From: Prevotella sp.
Lineage (GTDB): Bacteria > Bacteroidota > Bacteroidia > Bacteroidales > Bacteroidaceae
Length of the DNA: 41,479 bases
NCBI GenBank assembly: GCA_015060485.1
Contig: SUYI01000035.1
Span: 1-41,479, forward strand
Direction of reading: 5' to 3'
Part shown: in pieces, positions 25,801 through 32,980 of the stretch
Layout of the letters: each line of letters opens with the position of its first letter
Position numbering within the stretch: position 1 is the stretch's first letter
The notes under the pieces: model-generated
Told to the model about the DNA's origin: nothing
The model's database searches: none
What the model saw: the letters and a program-made list of their open reading frames with translations, nothing else
Translations under genes and position numbers: made by a program

Positions 25801-27244
25801 CAACAAGATTCTCGTCCGTAACCTCGACACCGCCACCGTTAGCGTCACTGTCACCACCAAGCCGCCACTCGAGAACCAGTGGTGGTACAAGCCTGCACAG
25901 TCTGCTGCCCGCCTGTTGATGATGGTACGCTCCATCAGCATCTCTTACCGCAACCAGTACGCCATGTCGCTGTCAGGATTCATGCCCATGGTGGGCGACG
26001 CCTTCGGACAGAACAGCGGTGGTAGCGTCTTGGCACCCGGACTCGGCTTCGCGTTCGGATTCAGCGACGATTCGTTCCTCGACAAGGCACGCAGCAACGG
26101 CTGGCTCAACGACAGCATCTCGACGCCTGCCGCCACCAATCTCACCACCGATCTGCAGCTGCGTGCTTCCCTCGAGCCCATACGCGACATGAAGATCGAC
26201 CTCAACGCTTCACGCACCGAGTCGCGTGCCCGCAGCATCCAGTATCAGTATCAGGGCATGCCCACCACACAAAGCGGCACATTCACCATGACCACGCTCT
26301 CCATCTCGTCAGCCTTCGAGGGCATTGGCGATGCCAACAACGGCTACCCCTCGCGTGTCTTCGAGCGTTTCTGCGACGCACTGCCCGACTATCAGGCCCG
26401 TGCTGCCGCTGCCTATGGTCAGGATGTAGGCCAGTACAGTGCTGCCGTCATGATTCCTGCTTTCCTCGATGCCTACACCATGAGCGGAGGCGGCAAACTC
26501 GACTTCTTCCCTGCACTTACCCGCCTGTTGCCCAACTGGACGCTACGCTACTCAGGACTCTCCAAACTCCATTGGTTCAGCGACCACTTCAAGTCGTTCA
26601 ACCTCAACCACTCCTACAAGTCCGTCTACTCCGTCGGCTCCTACACCAGCGATGCCAAGGGCTCCTCGCTGTTGGGATGGAGTGTGCCTACCGTCAGCAT
26701 CAACGAGTCTTTCGCACCACTCTTCGGTGTCGACGCCACCCTCAATTCCGGTCTCACCCTCAAGGCTGAATACCGTAAGACGCGCACCTTGGCACTCTCT
26801 ACCACCAGCGTACAAATCAACGAAGGGCGCTCCAATGACTGGGTCTTTGGAGTGGGCTATAAGATTAGCGACTTCCGCATCTTTGGTAGTGGCGCCTCAC
26901 GAAAAATCAAGAAAGCCCAGGGTGGCAAAAAGAACAATAACGCGTCTGGCAGTTCAGCCGCCGGAAAGAAGTCCGGCGTCAATCACGACCTGAACATGCG
27001 ACTCGACATCACCCTGCGCGACCAGGCTGCCATCACCCGCGATATCGCTTCGCGCACGTCGGCAGCGTCCAGCGGCAACTCCGCGCTGAAGATTTCCTTC
27101 ATGGCCGACTACACCCTGTCGCGCCTGCTTACCATGTCGTTCTACTACGACCGTCAGACCAACACCCCGTTGCTCTCGTCCAGCAGCTATCCCACCACCA
27201 CGCGCGACTTCGGACTCTCCATGAAGTTCTCCCTCACACGTTAA
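19805..27244 (+). CDS. sprA: Cell surface protein SprA, type IX secretion translocon
   Basis: About 2479 residues. SprA forms the giant outer-membrane barrel through which type IX secretion cargo passes. The start is uncertain: ATG 19784 (MRNENEEMKK) and ATG 19805 (MKKWHSSQ) are in frame; the second is preferred because it is closer to the signal peptide (WGLLCVVVLFVMLDTPAAQA). Just after the signal peptide comes [22 protein letters not shown], encoded by heptamer arrays, then a 9-base DNA palindrome. The rest is typical: repeated strands such as INLNVSGKVGDKVNMSLNYNTDATFDFDTKNLKLHYDGKEDEI early on, DIEFWLLDPF-like central strands, a Lys/Ala-rich linker near residue 1930, and a final strand ending FGLSMKFSLTR. 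The gene starts about 30 bases after ruvA. Confidence 0.95.
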   Translation: MKKWHSSQMMRRSFWGLLCVVVLFVMLDTPAAQASFLTSHLAERHFSFLISHFSFPADTVRRAKAQPVFQVEEDTIPDSLLHARWKIQKTSPIIVADLDSSALDLRLPENIKQQVEYDDSLNYYRIGSKIGDSYLNAPILMTPEEYMQWSERREREAFFRRKEAENVATKGKDKFSFTDMHFDLGPAEKIFGPGGVRIKTQGTAELKLGATLKNIDNPSLPERNRKTSAVDFDEKINLNVSGKVGDKVNMSLNYNTDATFDFDTKNLKLHYDGKEDEIIKLVEAGNVTFPSNNSLVKGASSLFGVRTDMQFGKLKLQTVLSRKNSTTKSVSSKGGTQLTPFEIDVANYEENRHFFLAKYFREHYDAAMSQLPNILSGINITRIEVWITNKTGTTSNTRNLIALSELGESRPPKSTLPSALPDNSVTSLYENMPPAARDIDQASTALDGFMTGGTDYEKLASARLLNASEYTLNSSLGYISLKTALQTDQVLAVAFRYTYGGQEYQVGEFAGDHNTASETIYVKSLKNTSNNPQQANWPLMMKNVYYLASNVEKTKFRLDIKFQSDTAGVYLTYIPDVKDITLLRGLGCDRLDNNNKAHPNGYFDFVEGYTVSNGRVFFPSAEPFGTTLKNFLQQHGISEEVANKYAFQELYDTTRTAARQMTNKDKYLLVGQFKGTSANVISLGAYNVPQGSVVVTAGGVTLTEGSDYSVDYSAGEVTILNQSIIDAGTSVNVSLESNTEYGMQRKTMVGFNWEYDFSKNLQIGGTLQHLSEQALTSKVNMGSEPLKNTLWGANINWKTESQWLTRMLNKIPLLHCTQPSQITFSGEFAQLIAGTASGTQDNASYIDDFENAKNAIDVSEPKAWTLSSVPSLFPEHADKDSVSSGYHRALLSWYNIDPLFTYRSSSLTPSHIKSDLDQLSNHYVRAVYVSELYPNRDQSTYSGATSTLPILNLAYYPSERGPYNLNTHVNTDGTLTLPQNNWGGMMRKLDTNDFETANIEYIEFWLLDPFIYSSQESDAADYGGDLYINLGEVSEDILHDGKKFYESGMPVDGTSSYTTTQWGRIPVQATQTYAFATTSGSRALQDVGLNGLTDEQERSHPAYADFLSSVTVNDSVRAAWNQDPANDNYHYFRGSDLDARRASILDRYKRITMPQGNSPDSDQQTEGYDTSYKTYPDVEDINQDYTLNEYERYFEYKVSLRPEDMRLGHNFITDVREYTASLRNGNKERVRWYQFRVPLMQYDRREGGISDFTSIRFMRMFLTGFQKPVVLRFGSLDLVRGDWRIYKEPLTGATNSGTIEVSAVNIEENNDRRPVNYVLPPGISRVTDPSQPQLTEANEQSLCMVVKNLSQGESKAVYHNTTLDLRRYKHLQMFVHANHLIDDVTALRDDQLAVFIRLGSDYRNNYYEYLIPLKLTPDRNDYNKYNVDDCRAVWPQENMLDIDLLKLTQLKKARNKARAMGTASYTTEFSEYDENNANRMTILGNPSLGEVKTMMIGVRNLSGEIKSGEVWVNELRLQEVNNNGGWAASGNLNVQLSDVGNVTLTGRIVTEGFGGLEEGISQRRTDDYKTYALTTNFELGKFFPDKMKVTAPLYYSITQEQSKPKYNPLDTDLELDDALDAMDAHERDSIESIAVKKSKTTNFSLSNVRVGVKTKRHPMPYDPANFSFSYSHRHTQNSGETTVYEHDDEWHGSFNYTYTPVYKTWEPFKNSKSKSKWMAFPKAFGINYLPQNITFNTDMRRSYYELQERDMDNLGGSQLPVSWASSFLWNRDFTLRWDFTKNLHMNFQSGTQAEIEEPDSDLPINKDLYPDRYTAWKDSVWHSIKHFGSPLNYRQTFTASYQLPLNKLPIFDWINADANYNASYNWQRGTRTESGVDLGNTISNNRQLNLNGTLNMETLYNHFPFLKKVNDRFKKSIPKQVKSNKTTKAGKAAETNKAAQSTKEEKVLPKNKNAFQKELTLRPDTTFTIAHNKKSKRIIVTAKTRDGHSYPIKYKVVDANKILVRNLDTATVSVTVTTKPPLENQWWYKPAQSAARLLMMVRSISISYRNQYAMSLSGFMPMVGDAFGQNSGGSVLAPGLGFAFGFSDDSFLDKARSNGWLNDSISTPAATNLTTDLQLRASLEPIRDMKIDLNASRTESRARSIQYQYQGMPTTQSGTFTMTTLSISSAFEGIGDANNGYPSRVFERFCDALPDYQARAAAAYGQDVGQYSAAVMIPAFLDAYTMSGGGKLDFFPALTRLLPNWTLRYSGLSKLHWFSDHFKSFNLNHSYKSVYSVGSYTSDAKGSSLLGWSVPTVSINESFAPLFGVDATLNSGLTLKAEYRKTRTLALSTTSVQINEGRSNDWVFGVGYKISDFRIFGSGASRKIKKAQGGKKNNNASGSSAAGKKSGVNHDLNMRLDITLRDQAAITRDIASRTSAASSGNSALKISFMADYTLSRLLTMSFYYDRQTNTPLLSSSSYPTTTRDFGLSMKFSLTR
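19913..19969 (+). repeat. CTCANNN heptamer arrays in the sprA N-terminus
   Basis: Units ctcactt, ctcattt (19913-19926), a 15-base break, then ctcattt four times (19942-19969). They encode SFLTSH and [11 protein letters not shown] next to the signal peptide cleavage site. Confidence 0.9.
19970..19990. repeat. Perfect 9-base palindrome in sprA
   Basis: cctgcggac, acc, gtccgcagg, directly after the last heptamer, encoding PADTVRRA. It can form a tight hairpin in DNA or mRNA. Confidence 0.75.
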
Positions 27245-27274
27245 TCGTTCCGACGCATTTTTGCGGCGTGTGTG

Positions 27275-29602
27275 TCACGATTGCTTGATGTGTACGTCTT
27301 GCTGTGGGAACGGTATCTCGATGCCGTGCTGGTTCAGCGTGTTGTAGATGCAGTTAAGGACATCGCTGATGACATATGACTTCTTGGGAGCATCAGCCCA
27401 GACGAACATCTTGAGATTAATACCCGAATCGCCCAGCTCGCCCACGACGGACTTGGCTTTCTTCGAACGGTCCATCCAGCGGTGCTTCAGCTGGTTGACA
27501 GCATCGTCGGCCAATTGGACCACTTGCTGCAGGTCGGAGCCGTAGGCCACGCTATAGGGCACGACGGCAAGCACGTAGCCGTGATTGCGCGTCAGGTTCT
27601 TGTAGTTGTTGGTAAACAGCTGTGAATTCTGGAAGGTGATGATTTCGCCATAGAGCGACTCGACAACGGTCGACGTGTAGCTGATGCTGGTAACGCGGCC
27701 CATGGTGTTGTTCACCTCAATCCAGTCGCCGACCTTGATGCGACCGGTCATGAGCGACGCGCCGTAGAAGATGTTCTCGATGATGTTCTTCGAGGCAAAA
27801 CCGATACCAGTGGATAGTCCTCCAGTGATGGCCAGCAGCCACGACACGCTGATGTGGAGCACGCTGAGCGAAAGAAGCGCCCACGTGCCCCAGATGATGA
27901 TCTGGATGACGTTACGCGACATCACGGTGCGGCTTTCGGCAGAGTCGGGGTCCTTGTGGACGAAGTGCAAGTGGAGCAGCCGGAGCAGTGTCTTGCTGAG
28001 GTACGAGAAGAGGAACCACAGACAGACGACCATGGTGAGTTTCAGAATGCTGAGTTGGAAGTTATCCTGGTCGATAAAATGGTATTTGAACGCTCTCCAG
28101 CAGAGGTCCGAGAGGTTGAACACGTCGGCAGCCCACCAGATGGAAAGCATCACGGAACCCACGCTCAGCGAGGGCAGCACGACCTGATAGCAGAGGTCGT
28201 AAAGCCACGTGTTGGTGACGGGAGCCTCGGCGAAGCGGTGGCGCAGTCCGTAGAGCTTCATGTACTGCGACAGGCAGGTGATGGTAAGGATGCAGGTCAG
28301 CTGCATAATCCACCAGATAAGCACCTGCACGGCGAGCAGCGTGTAGCCCATCCACGAGCAGACGACGGAGGCTACGAACACCACGAGCGAGATGTAGGTG
28401 TAGAACATGTCGGAGCGCGGCACGTTGCGGTTATGGCGACGGATGACGTTCCACTGCCACAGGGCGCAAACGAGCAGGATGGGGGGGAAGAGCAGGTTGA
28501 CGAGCTCGTTCGGGATGAGGATGATGCGGAAGGCAATGACGAGGAATCCGACGGTGATGAGCGGCGTGTAGATGCGGAAGGCACTCTTGATCTGGTCGCC
28601 CTTGACGCGCAGCAGCAGCGAGAAGAGGATGACGCCCAGCAGCCACGCGTAGGTGACCAGCAGGTTGGCAGCCATGATGAAGAAGTTCTGCTTGACGGTG
28701 GCCAGTGTGATGCCCAGAATGAGGGCGAAGGTGACCGTTGTCGTGGCCATGGTAATGCAGGTGCGCTTCTTCATGAACTCGTCGGTACGCAGCCGCTTAG
28801 GCACGACGTAGCGGATGAGCAGGAAGTTGAGCAGCGAGGCCAGCACGGCATAGAGGATGACACTGATGAGCAGTCCGAAGATGTAGCGCGAGTCCCACTG
28901 GGAATTATCAGTAGGACGGTATTTCTTCTCGACGGTGCGCGTCATGAAAAACCAGTTGCGCTGGAAATGGGCGAGGATGGAGAAGTACGAGTCGCCGCCA
29001 TTACGGAAGATGCCCGTCTGGATGTCATTATAGCGCCGCTGGGCATAGTCGTTGAGGTGGGACAGGCGTTGCTCCGTCTGGTCGTAGATGTCGATGAAGT
29101 CGGCAAGCTTGTCGCGGTTCACGTCGAGTGCGGTGCGAATCTTGCGGGCCAGGTCGAGACAAGCCAGGCGGTCTTTCTGCCCCTGCACGCTGAGCACGCT
29201 GTGGGGCATCTCCTGCAAGCTGATGATGAGCGAGTCGTAGCGCGCTATCTCATGTTCGGTACGGCTCATGAACAGACGGAACGGCACGCGCTGGCGTTGG
29301 AATTCGCGGTACTGCTCGGTGGCCTCATGGCAGGCATAGGTCAGGTCGAACACGTAGTCCTGCTTCTGTGAGTAAAGCATGAGCGAGTTCTGGTTCGACC
29401 GCTTCATGGTGGTCATGAGCTGGTTGCGCATCTGTTCGCCGCGCTTCTGGTCGATGGCGCTGCGTTCGGTCATCTCGCGATAGTTGTTGGTCAATTCGGA
29501 ACGCAGGATCTGTAACGTCTGGCCCAGATCCTTCTCTTTCAGCACCGCGTGGACGTTCAATACGGCCAGCAGTATGGCTATGATGGTAAGAAATCGCTTC
29601 AT
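27275..29602 (-). CDS. MscS-family mechanosensitive ion channel
   Basis: 775 residues from MKRFLTIIAILL (29602), which opens a signal peptide ending NVHA. Residues about 20-210 are a periplasmic helical domain (EMTERSAIDQKRGEQM and following). A series of membrane helices occupies about 225-590. The MscS core near the C terminus has the pore-lining glycine/alanine helix (ITGGLSTGIGFASKNIIENIFYGASLMTGRIKVGDWIE) and the beta domain (GRVTSISYTSTVVESLYGEIITFQNSQLFTNNYKNLTRN). Large MscS-type channels release osmolytes under hypo-osmotic shock. It ends 30 bases from the convergent sprA. Confidence 0.9.
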   Translation of the reverse strand: MKRFLTIIAILLAVLNVHAVLKEKDLGQTLQILRSELTNNYREMTERSAIDQKRGEQMRNQLMTTMKRSNQNSLMLYSQKQDYVFDLTYACHEATEQYREFQRQRVPFRLFMSRTEHEIARYDSLIISLQEMPHSVLSVQGQKDRLACLDLARKIRTALDVNRDKLADFIDIYDQTEQRLSHLNDYAQRRYNDIQTGIFRNGGDSYFSILAHFQRNWFFMTRTVEKKYRPTDNSQWDSRYIFGLLISVILYAVLASLLNFLLIRYVVPKRLRTDEFMKKRTCITMATTTVTFALILGITLATVKQNFFIMAANLLVTYAWLLGVILFSLLLRVKGDQIKSAFRIYTPLITVGFLVIAFRIILIPNELVNLLFPPILLVCALWQWNVIRRHNRNVPRSDMFYTYISLVVFVASVVCSWMGYTLLAVQVLIWWIMQLTCILTITCLSQYMKLYGLRHRFAEAPVTNTWLYDLCYQVVLPSLSVGSVMLSIWWAADVFNLSDLCWRAFKYHFIDQDNFQLSILKLTMVVCLWFLFSYLSKTLLRLLHLHFVHKDPDSAESRTVMSRNVIQIIIWGTWALLSLSVLHISVSWLLAITGGLSTGIGFASKNIIENIFYGASLMTGRIKVGDWIEVNNTMGRVTSISYTSTVVESLYGEIITFQNSQLFTNNYKNLTRNHGYVLAVVPYSVAYGSDLQQVVQLADDAVNQLKHRWMDRSKKAKSVVGELGDSGINLKMFVWADAPKKSYVISDVLNCIYNTLNQHGIEIPFPQQDVHIKQS

Positions 29603-29620
29603 CTTCGTAAATATTTGCCG

Positions 29621-29658
29621 CAAAGGTACGAATTATTTCTCTTTTTTTTGTAATTTTG
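29621..29658. promoter_or_regulatory. Divergent -7 elements for mscS and the BadF-type kinase
   Basis: TAccTTTG on the minus strand (29621-29628) serves the channel; TAatTTTG on the plus strand (29651-29658) serves the kinase. The start codons are only 73 bases apart. No good -33 boxes are seen, so the transcripts may interfere with each other. Confidence 0.5.
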
Positions 29659-29675
29659 CCAAAAAAATAGCGAAT

Positions 29676-30572
29676 ATGATACTGATTGCTGACAGCGGAG
29701 GCACCAAGACCGATTGGATGCTCCTACACTCTAAAGGACTTCGCAAGGGCGAAATCATCGCCACGTTTCACACCCAGGGCATCACGCCCATCCACCAGAC
29801 ACCCGACGTCATCCGCCACATTCTGGGGCAGGAGTTGATGTCGCAGCTGTCGACATTCCCGCGGGCACAGCTCATCGATTCCGGTGAGCTCGACGGCTCG
29901 CTGCTGTCGAAGGTGAAGGTGTTCTTCTACGGCAGCGGCTGCACACCAGCCCATGTGCCGCAGATGACGCAGATGCTGGGTGAGGTCTTCTCGCCCCAGC
30001 AGGTCGAGGTGCACAGCGACCTGATGGCCGCCGCACGCGCCCTGTGCCAGCGCGAGGCAGGCATCGCATGTATCCTGGGAACGGGAGCCAACAGCTGTCT
30101 GTACGACGGCAATACCATCGTGCAGAACACGCCAGCCCTGGGCTATATCCTGGGCGACGAAGGCGGTGGCGCCGTGCTGGGTCGTATGTTTATGAATGCC
30201 ATCTTCAAGAATCCGCAGTTTGCCGGCATTCGCGACGAATACCTGAAGAAGGAGAAGCTGACGCAGGCCGACATCATCCAGCGTGTGTATCGCGAGCCGC
30301 TGGCCAACCGCTTCCTGGCTACCACGTCGCTATTCATCGCCGAACGCATGGACAACCCGTTGCTCAGACAGCTGGTGGTCGACAATTTCCGCCAGTTCTT
30401 CCGTTGCAACATCGTACCTTACCAGCATCCCGAGCTGCCCGTCCATTTCGTGGGCTCCATGGCACACGCCTATCCCGAGGCACTCCAGGAGGCTGCCCGG
30501 ATGGAAGGATTCCACGTGGGCACCATCGTCCAGAGCCCTATCGACGGACTGGTGCGCTATCACTCTGTGTAA
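29676..30572 (+). CDS. BadF/BadG/BcrA/BcrD-type ATPase, probable N-acetylglucosamine kinase
   Basis: 298 residues from the ATG at 29676, 18 bases past a -7 element; longer readings run into the opposite gene. The actin-like ATPase fold shows its phosphate 1 loop ILIADSGGTKTDWML, the acidic VHSDLMAAARAL region, phosphate 2 GIACILGTGANSCLYDG and YILGDEGGGAVLG. This set is that of bacterial GlcNAc kinases and related BadF proteins of about 280-310 residues. It probably phosphorylates an amino sugar from wall recycling (inference). Its stop lies 5 bases from the stop of the convergent dsbD, and the palindrome aaccggtt overlaps both. Confidence 0.85.
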   Translation: MILIADSGGTKTDWMLLHSKGLRKGEIIATFHTQGITPIHQTPDVIRHILGQELMSQLSTFPRAQLIDSGELDGSLLSKVKVFFYGSGCTPAHVPQMTQMLGEVFSPQQVEVHSDLMAAARALCQREAGIACILGTGANSCLYDGNTIVQNTPALGYILGDEGGGAVLGRMFMNAIFKNPQFAGIRDEYLKKEKLTQADIIQRVYREPLANRFLATTSLFIAERMDNPLLRQLVVDNFRQFFRCNIVPYQHPELPVHFVGSMAHAYPEALQEAARMEGFHVGTIVQSPIDGLVRYHSV

Positions 30573-30577
30573 ACCGG

Positions 30578-32701
30578 TTATTCCGCGTAGCGGCGGAGAC
30601 CCTGACGCAGGAAGTCGACGTAGGCGTCAATGTCCTCATCATACGAGCGGCTACCCATCAGTGGGCGGCCCTCATTGTTTAGGATGACGTAGAAGGGCTG
30701 TGCGTTGGCACCGAACTTGTGACTCTGCAGATAGCTCCACTTGGCGCCGACGGTGCGCAGGGTGCGCCTCTGACCTTGCGCATCGGTGACCTCGACAGGT
30801 TCCGCCAGTGGCGTCTTGTCATCAACGTACAGCGAGATCAGGACATATTTCTTTTCCAGCAGGTCGGCCACATTCGCGTCTGTCCACACGGCAGCTTCCA
30901 TCTTGCGGCAGTTCACGCAGCCGAAGCCGGTAAAGTCGATAAGCACGGGCTTTCCCTCGGCCTTGGCAGCGGCCATGCCCTGTTCGTAGTCGGTAAAGCG
31001 GGCCTCGACGGTCTTGCTGTTCAGGTTGAAGTCCTGCGTGCTGATGGGCGGGGCGAAGGCACTGACGGCCTTACAGGGAGCTCCCCAGAGTCCGGGCACC
31101 ATATAGATGGCAAAGGCCAGCGAGACGAGTCCGCCCATGATGCATACCACGGGCATGGGACGCTGCTCTTCGCCTTCGACGACGTCGCTCTGGAAGCGGA
31201 ACACCCCCATCAGGTACAATCCCAGCAGGGTGAAGATGGCTATCCACAGCGCGAGGAACACCTCACGGTCCAGCAGGTGCCAGCCGTAGGCAAGGTCGGC
31301 CACCGAGAAGAACTTCAGGGCAAAGGCCAGTTCGATGAATCCCAGCACCACCTTGATGATGTTCATCCATCCACCCGACTTTGGTGCCTGCTTCAGCCAC
31401 GAGGGGAAGAGGGCGAAGAGTGTGAAGGGCAGAGCCAGCGCTACGGCGAATCCCAGCATGCCCATGGCCGGTGCCAGCCAATTGCCGCTGGTGGTCGTCT
31501 CCACAAGCAACAGTCCGATGATGGGCGCCGTACACGAGAACGACACCAGCACCAGCGTGAAGGCCATGAGGAAGATGGAGAGTTGAGAGTTGAGTGTGGA
31601 GAGTGTAGAGTTGGCTGTTGCCTTAGAGGACAGCTCGTCGCTCTTCTGGTCGACCTTCGTAGCCCACGAGTCGGGCAGCTTGATTTCAAACCATCCGAAG
31701 AACGACAGGGCGAACACCACCAGCAACAGGAACAGGAAGATGTTGAAGAATGCGTTCGTCGACATGGCGTTCAGCGTGTCCGATCCGAAGATGGCCGTGA
31801 CGAGCAGGCCCAACGCCAGGTAGATGACGATGATGCTGGCGCCATAGGTCACGGCGTCGCGAATGCCCCTGGCCTTGTCCGTCTTGGCGCGCTTCAGGAA
31901 GAACGACACCGTCATGGGAATGATGGGCCAGATGCAGGGCATCAGCACGGCCAGCAGTCCGCCCACGAAACCCATCAGCAGGATGTACAGCAGCGAATGG
32001 TCGGCAATGTTGTCCGTACCGGTATTCATGGCTCGCAGCTCGCTTACCACGGGCTGCCACAGCGAGGAGTCGTTTTCGAGGTTTGAGATTTGAGATTTGA
32101 GATTTGAGGTTTGAGGATCATGGGGACGGTTCTCCGTGATACCGTTTCCTTCAGAAACTGGATCATGAGAACCGTCCCCGTGATCCGCCTGATCCGCCTC
32201 TGTACCCCCCTCCCTTTGGGAGGGGATGGGGGTGGGCTCCGTCTTTACCGGCGCCTTGCCGCTGGCCTTCAGCTCGATGGTCGACGGCGGCATGCACATC
32301 TGGTCGTTGCAGGCACCGTATTCCACGTAGCACTCGATGTTGTACTGCGGCTTGGTAAACTGTATCTTCTGGACGAAGGTCACCGCCTTTTCAAAATAGC
32401 GGACCTCCATGTCGAACATCTTGTCGAACACCTTCTGCTCCTTGCCGCGGGCCTTCAGCGAACCCACCGCCTTCGCCCCTTCCATCTTGTCGGCATGGAA
32501 GGTGGCAGCAATCGGACCGTCGTTGCCCAGCCCCGTAGAATACACATGCCACCCGGCATCGATGGTGGCCGAGAACAGCAGCTCAGCCTCGGTGTCGCTG
32601 ATGGTCTTCAGTTCGGAACGTACGTGTACGGGGTCCTGCATCTGTGCCGTCGCGGTCATCACAGCCAGCAAAAATACGAATATTGTAAGTGCTTTCTTCA
32701 T
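30578..32701 (-). CDS. dsbD: Thiol:disulfide interchange protein DsbD
   Basis: 707 residues from MKKALTIFVFLL (32701), with a signal peptide ending TATAQ and a promoter just upstream. Order: N-terminal DsbD-alpha-like domain (about 25-150, with YVEYGACNDQMCMPP); a linker of about 80 residues built of repeats (155-210); eight membrane helices with the paired cysteines in LMPCIWP and SFSCTAP; then a thioredoxin domain with C595-V-N-C598. DsbD carries electrons from cytoplasmic thioredoxin to periplasmic proteins. The linker holds three repeat elements in a row and a fourth, heptameric one interrupts the region between helices at about residues 365-376 (STLSTLNSQLS). All keep the frame. Confidence 0.93.
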   Translation of the reverse strand: MKKALTIFVFLLAVMTATAQMQDPVHVRSELKTISDTEAELLFSATIDAGWHVYSTGLGNDGPIAATFHADKMEGAKAVGSLKARGKEQKVFDKMFDMEVRYFEKAVTFVQKIQFTKPQYNIECYVEYGACNDQMCMPPSTIELKASGKAPVKTEPTPIPSQREGGTEADQADHGDGSHDPVSEGNGITENRPHDPQTSNLKSQISNLENDSSLWQPVVSELRAMNTGTDNIADHSLLYILLMGFVGGLLAVLMPCIWPIIPMTVSFFLKRAKTDKARGIRDAVTYGASIIVIYLALGLLVTAIFGSDTLNAMSTNAFFNIFLFLLLVVFALSFFGWFEIKLPDSWATKVDQKSDELSSKATANSTLSTLNSQLSIFLMAFTLVLVSFSCTAPIIGLLLVETTTSGNWLAPAMGMLGFAVALALPFTLFALFPSWLKQAPKSGGWMNIIKVVLGFIELAFALKFFSVADLAYGWHLLDREVFLALWIAIFTLLGLYLMGVFRFQSDVVEGEEQRPMPVVCIMGGLVSLAFAIYMVPGLWGAPCKAVSAFAPPISTQDFNLNSKTVEARFTDYEQGMAAAKAEGKPVLIDFTGFGCVNCRKMEAAVWTDANVADLLEKKYVLISLYVDDKTPLAEPVEVTDAQGQRRTLRTVGAKWSYLQSHKFGANAQPFYVILNNEGRPLMGSRSYDEDIDAYVDFLRQGLRRYAE
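31574..31608 (-). repeat. CTCANNN heptamer array between DsbD helices
   Basis: Coding strand units ctacact, ctccaca, ctcaact, ctcaact, ctccatc. Encodes STLSTLNSQLSI, in a loop between membrane helices. Confidence 0.75.
32074..32115 (-). repeat. CTCANNN heptamer array in the DsbD linker
   Basis: Coding strand units ctcaaac, ctcaaat (three), ctcaaac, ctcgaaa. Encodes TSNLKSQISNLE, almost the same peptide as the lpxB array. Confidence 0.85.
32115..32186. repeat. REP-like palindrome inside dsbD
   Basis: Arms ggatcatggggacggttctc (32115-32134) and its complement at 32167-32186 differ in one base of 20. A smaller stem (gtttc/gaaac) lies in the loop. It resembles REP/REPIN elements mobilised by IS200-like RAYT transposases (from memory of the ggggacggttctc motif). 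It encodes HGDGSHDPVSEGNGITENRPHD. Confidence 0.8.
32207..32225. repeat. CCCCTCCC palindrome inside dsbD
   Basis: cccctccc, ttt, gggagggg, followed by atgggggtggg. Encodes PIPSQREGG. A related G-rich element lies between genes at 32791-32890. Confidence 0.75.
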
Positions 32702-32721
32702 AAAAATCCAATAAGACGTTG

Positions 32722-32753
32722 CAAAAGTACGAAAAAAATGTCGGACCGACAAA
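32722..32753 (-). promoter_or_regulatory. Promoter of dsbD
   Basis: On the minus strand TTTG (32750-32753), 20 bases, TActTTTG (32722-32729), 20 bases before the start codon. A small hairpin cggac/gtccg followed by Ts on the plus strand overlaps it. Confidence 0.75.
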
Positions 32754-32790
32754 ACCTCAGTCCGTTTTTTTACTCTTTTAAGATCGCCGA

Positions 32791-32890
32791 CGTCATCTCT
32801 CTCTCTCTACATACCCCCCTCTCTATATATCCCCCCACCCCTCTCTAAAGAGGGTGGGGGATAGTAAGAGGGGGCGTATAGAGAAGATGA
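32791..32890. repeat. C/G-rich nested palindrome between dsbD and the restriction operon
   Basis: Arms tcatct/agatga, a ctctacatacccccctct-like arm with its near complement at 32867-32883, tccccccaccc with gggtgggggat, and an inner ctct/agag. Imperfect, about 100 bases. Shares the ccccaccc theme with the palindrome in dsbD. Together with the repeats up to 32980 it fills the 454-base gap 32702-33155. Confidence 0.6.
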
Positions 32891-32936
32891 CAGAGACACG
32901 GATCAGTGCTCAAATCAATTTCAAGCCGAAGGCGCA

Positions 32937-32980
32937 ATCAGCCTCCAAACGCCTCGAATTCAGCCTCCAAACCCTCCGAA
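32937..32980. repeat. Tandem 22-base repeat left of the restriction operon
   Basis: Two copies, atcagcctccaaacgcctcgaa in outline, with 3 differences, then the first bases of a third (ttcagcg). No role known. Confidence 0.55.

Noticed and set aside
27854..29371. 505-residue plus-strand ORF
   Set aside because: It lies antisense to the MscS gene, is rich in acidic and histidine residues typical of a shadow frame in GC-rich DNA, and matches no family.
29484..29675. N-terminal extension of the BadF-type kinase
   Set aside because: It is antisense to the MscS signal peptide and precedes the -7 element; the ATPase motif starts right at the ATG 29676.
30719..32086. 455-residue plus-strand ORF
   Set aside because: Antisense to dsbD, low-complexity composition, no recognisable domain.
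32742..32767. Plus-strand terminator cggac/gtccg followed by Ts
   Set aside because: No plus-strand gene ends upstream, since dsbD is on the other strand; the stem is only five pairs and overlaps the dsbD promoter.
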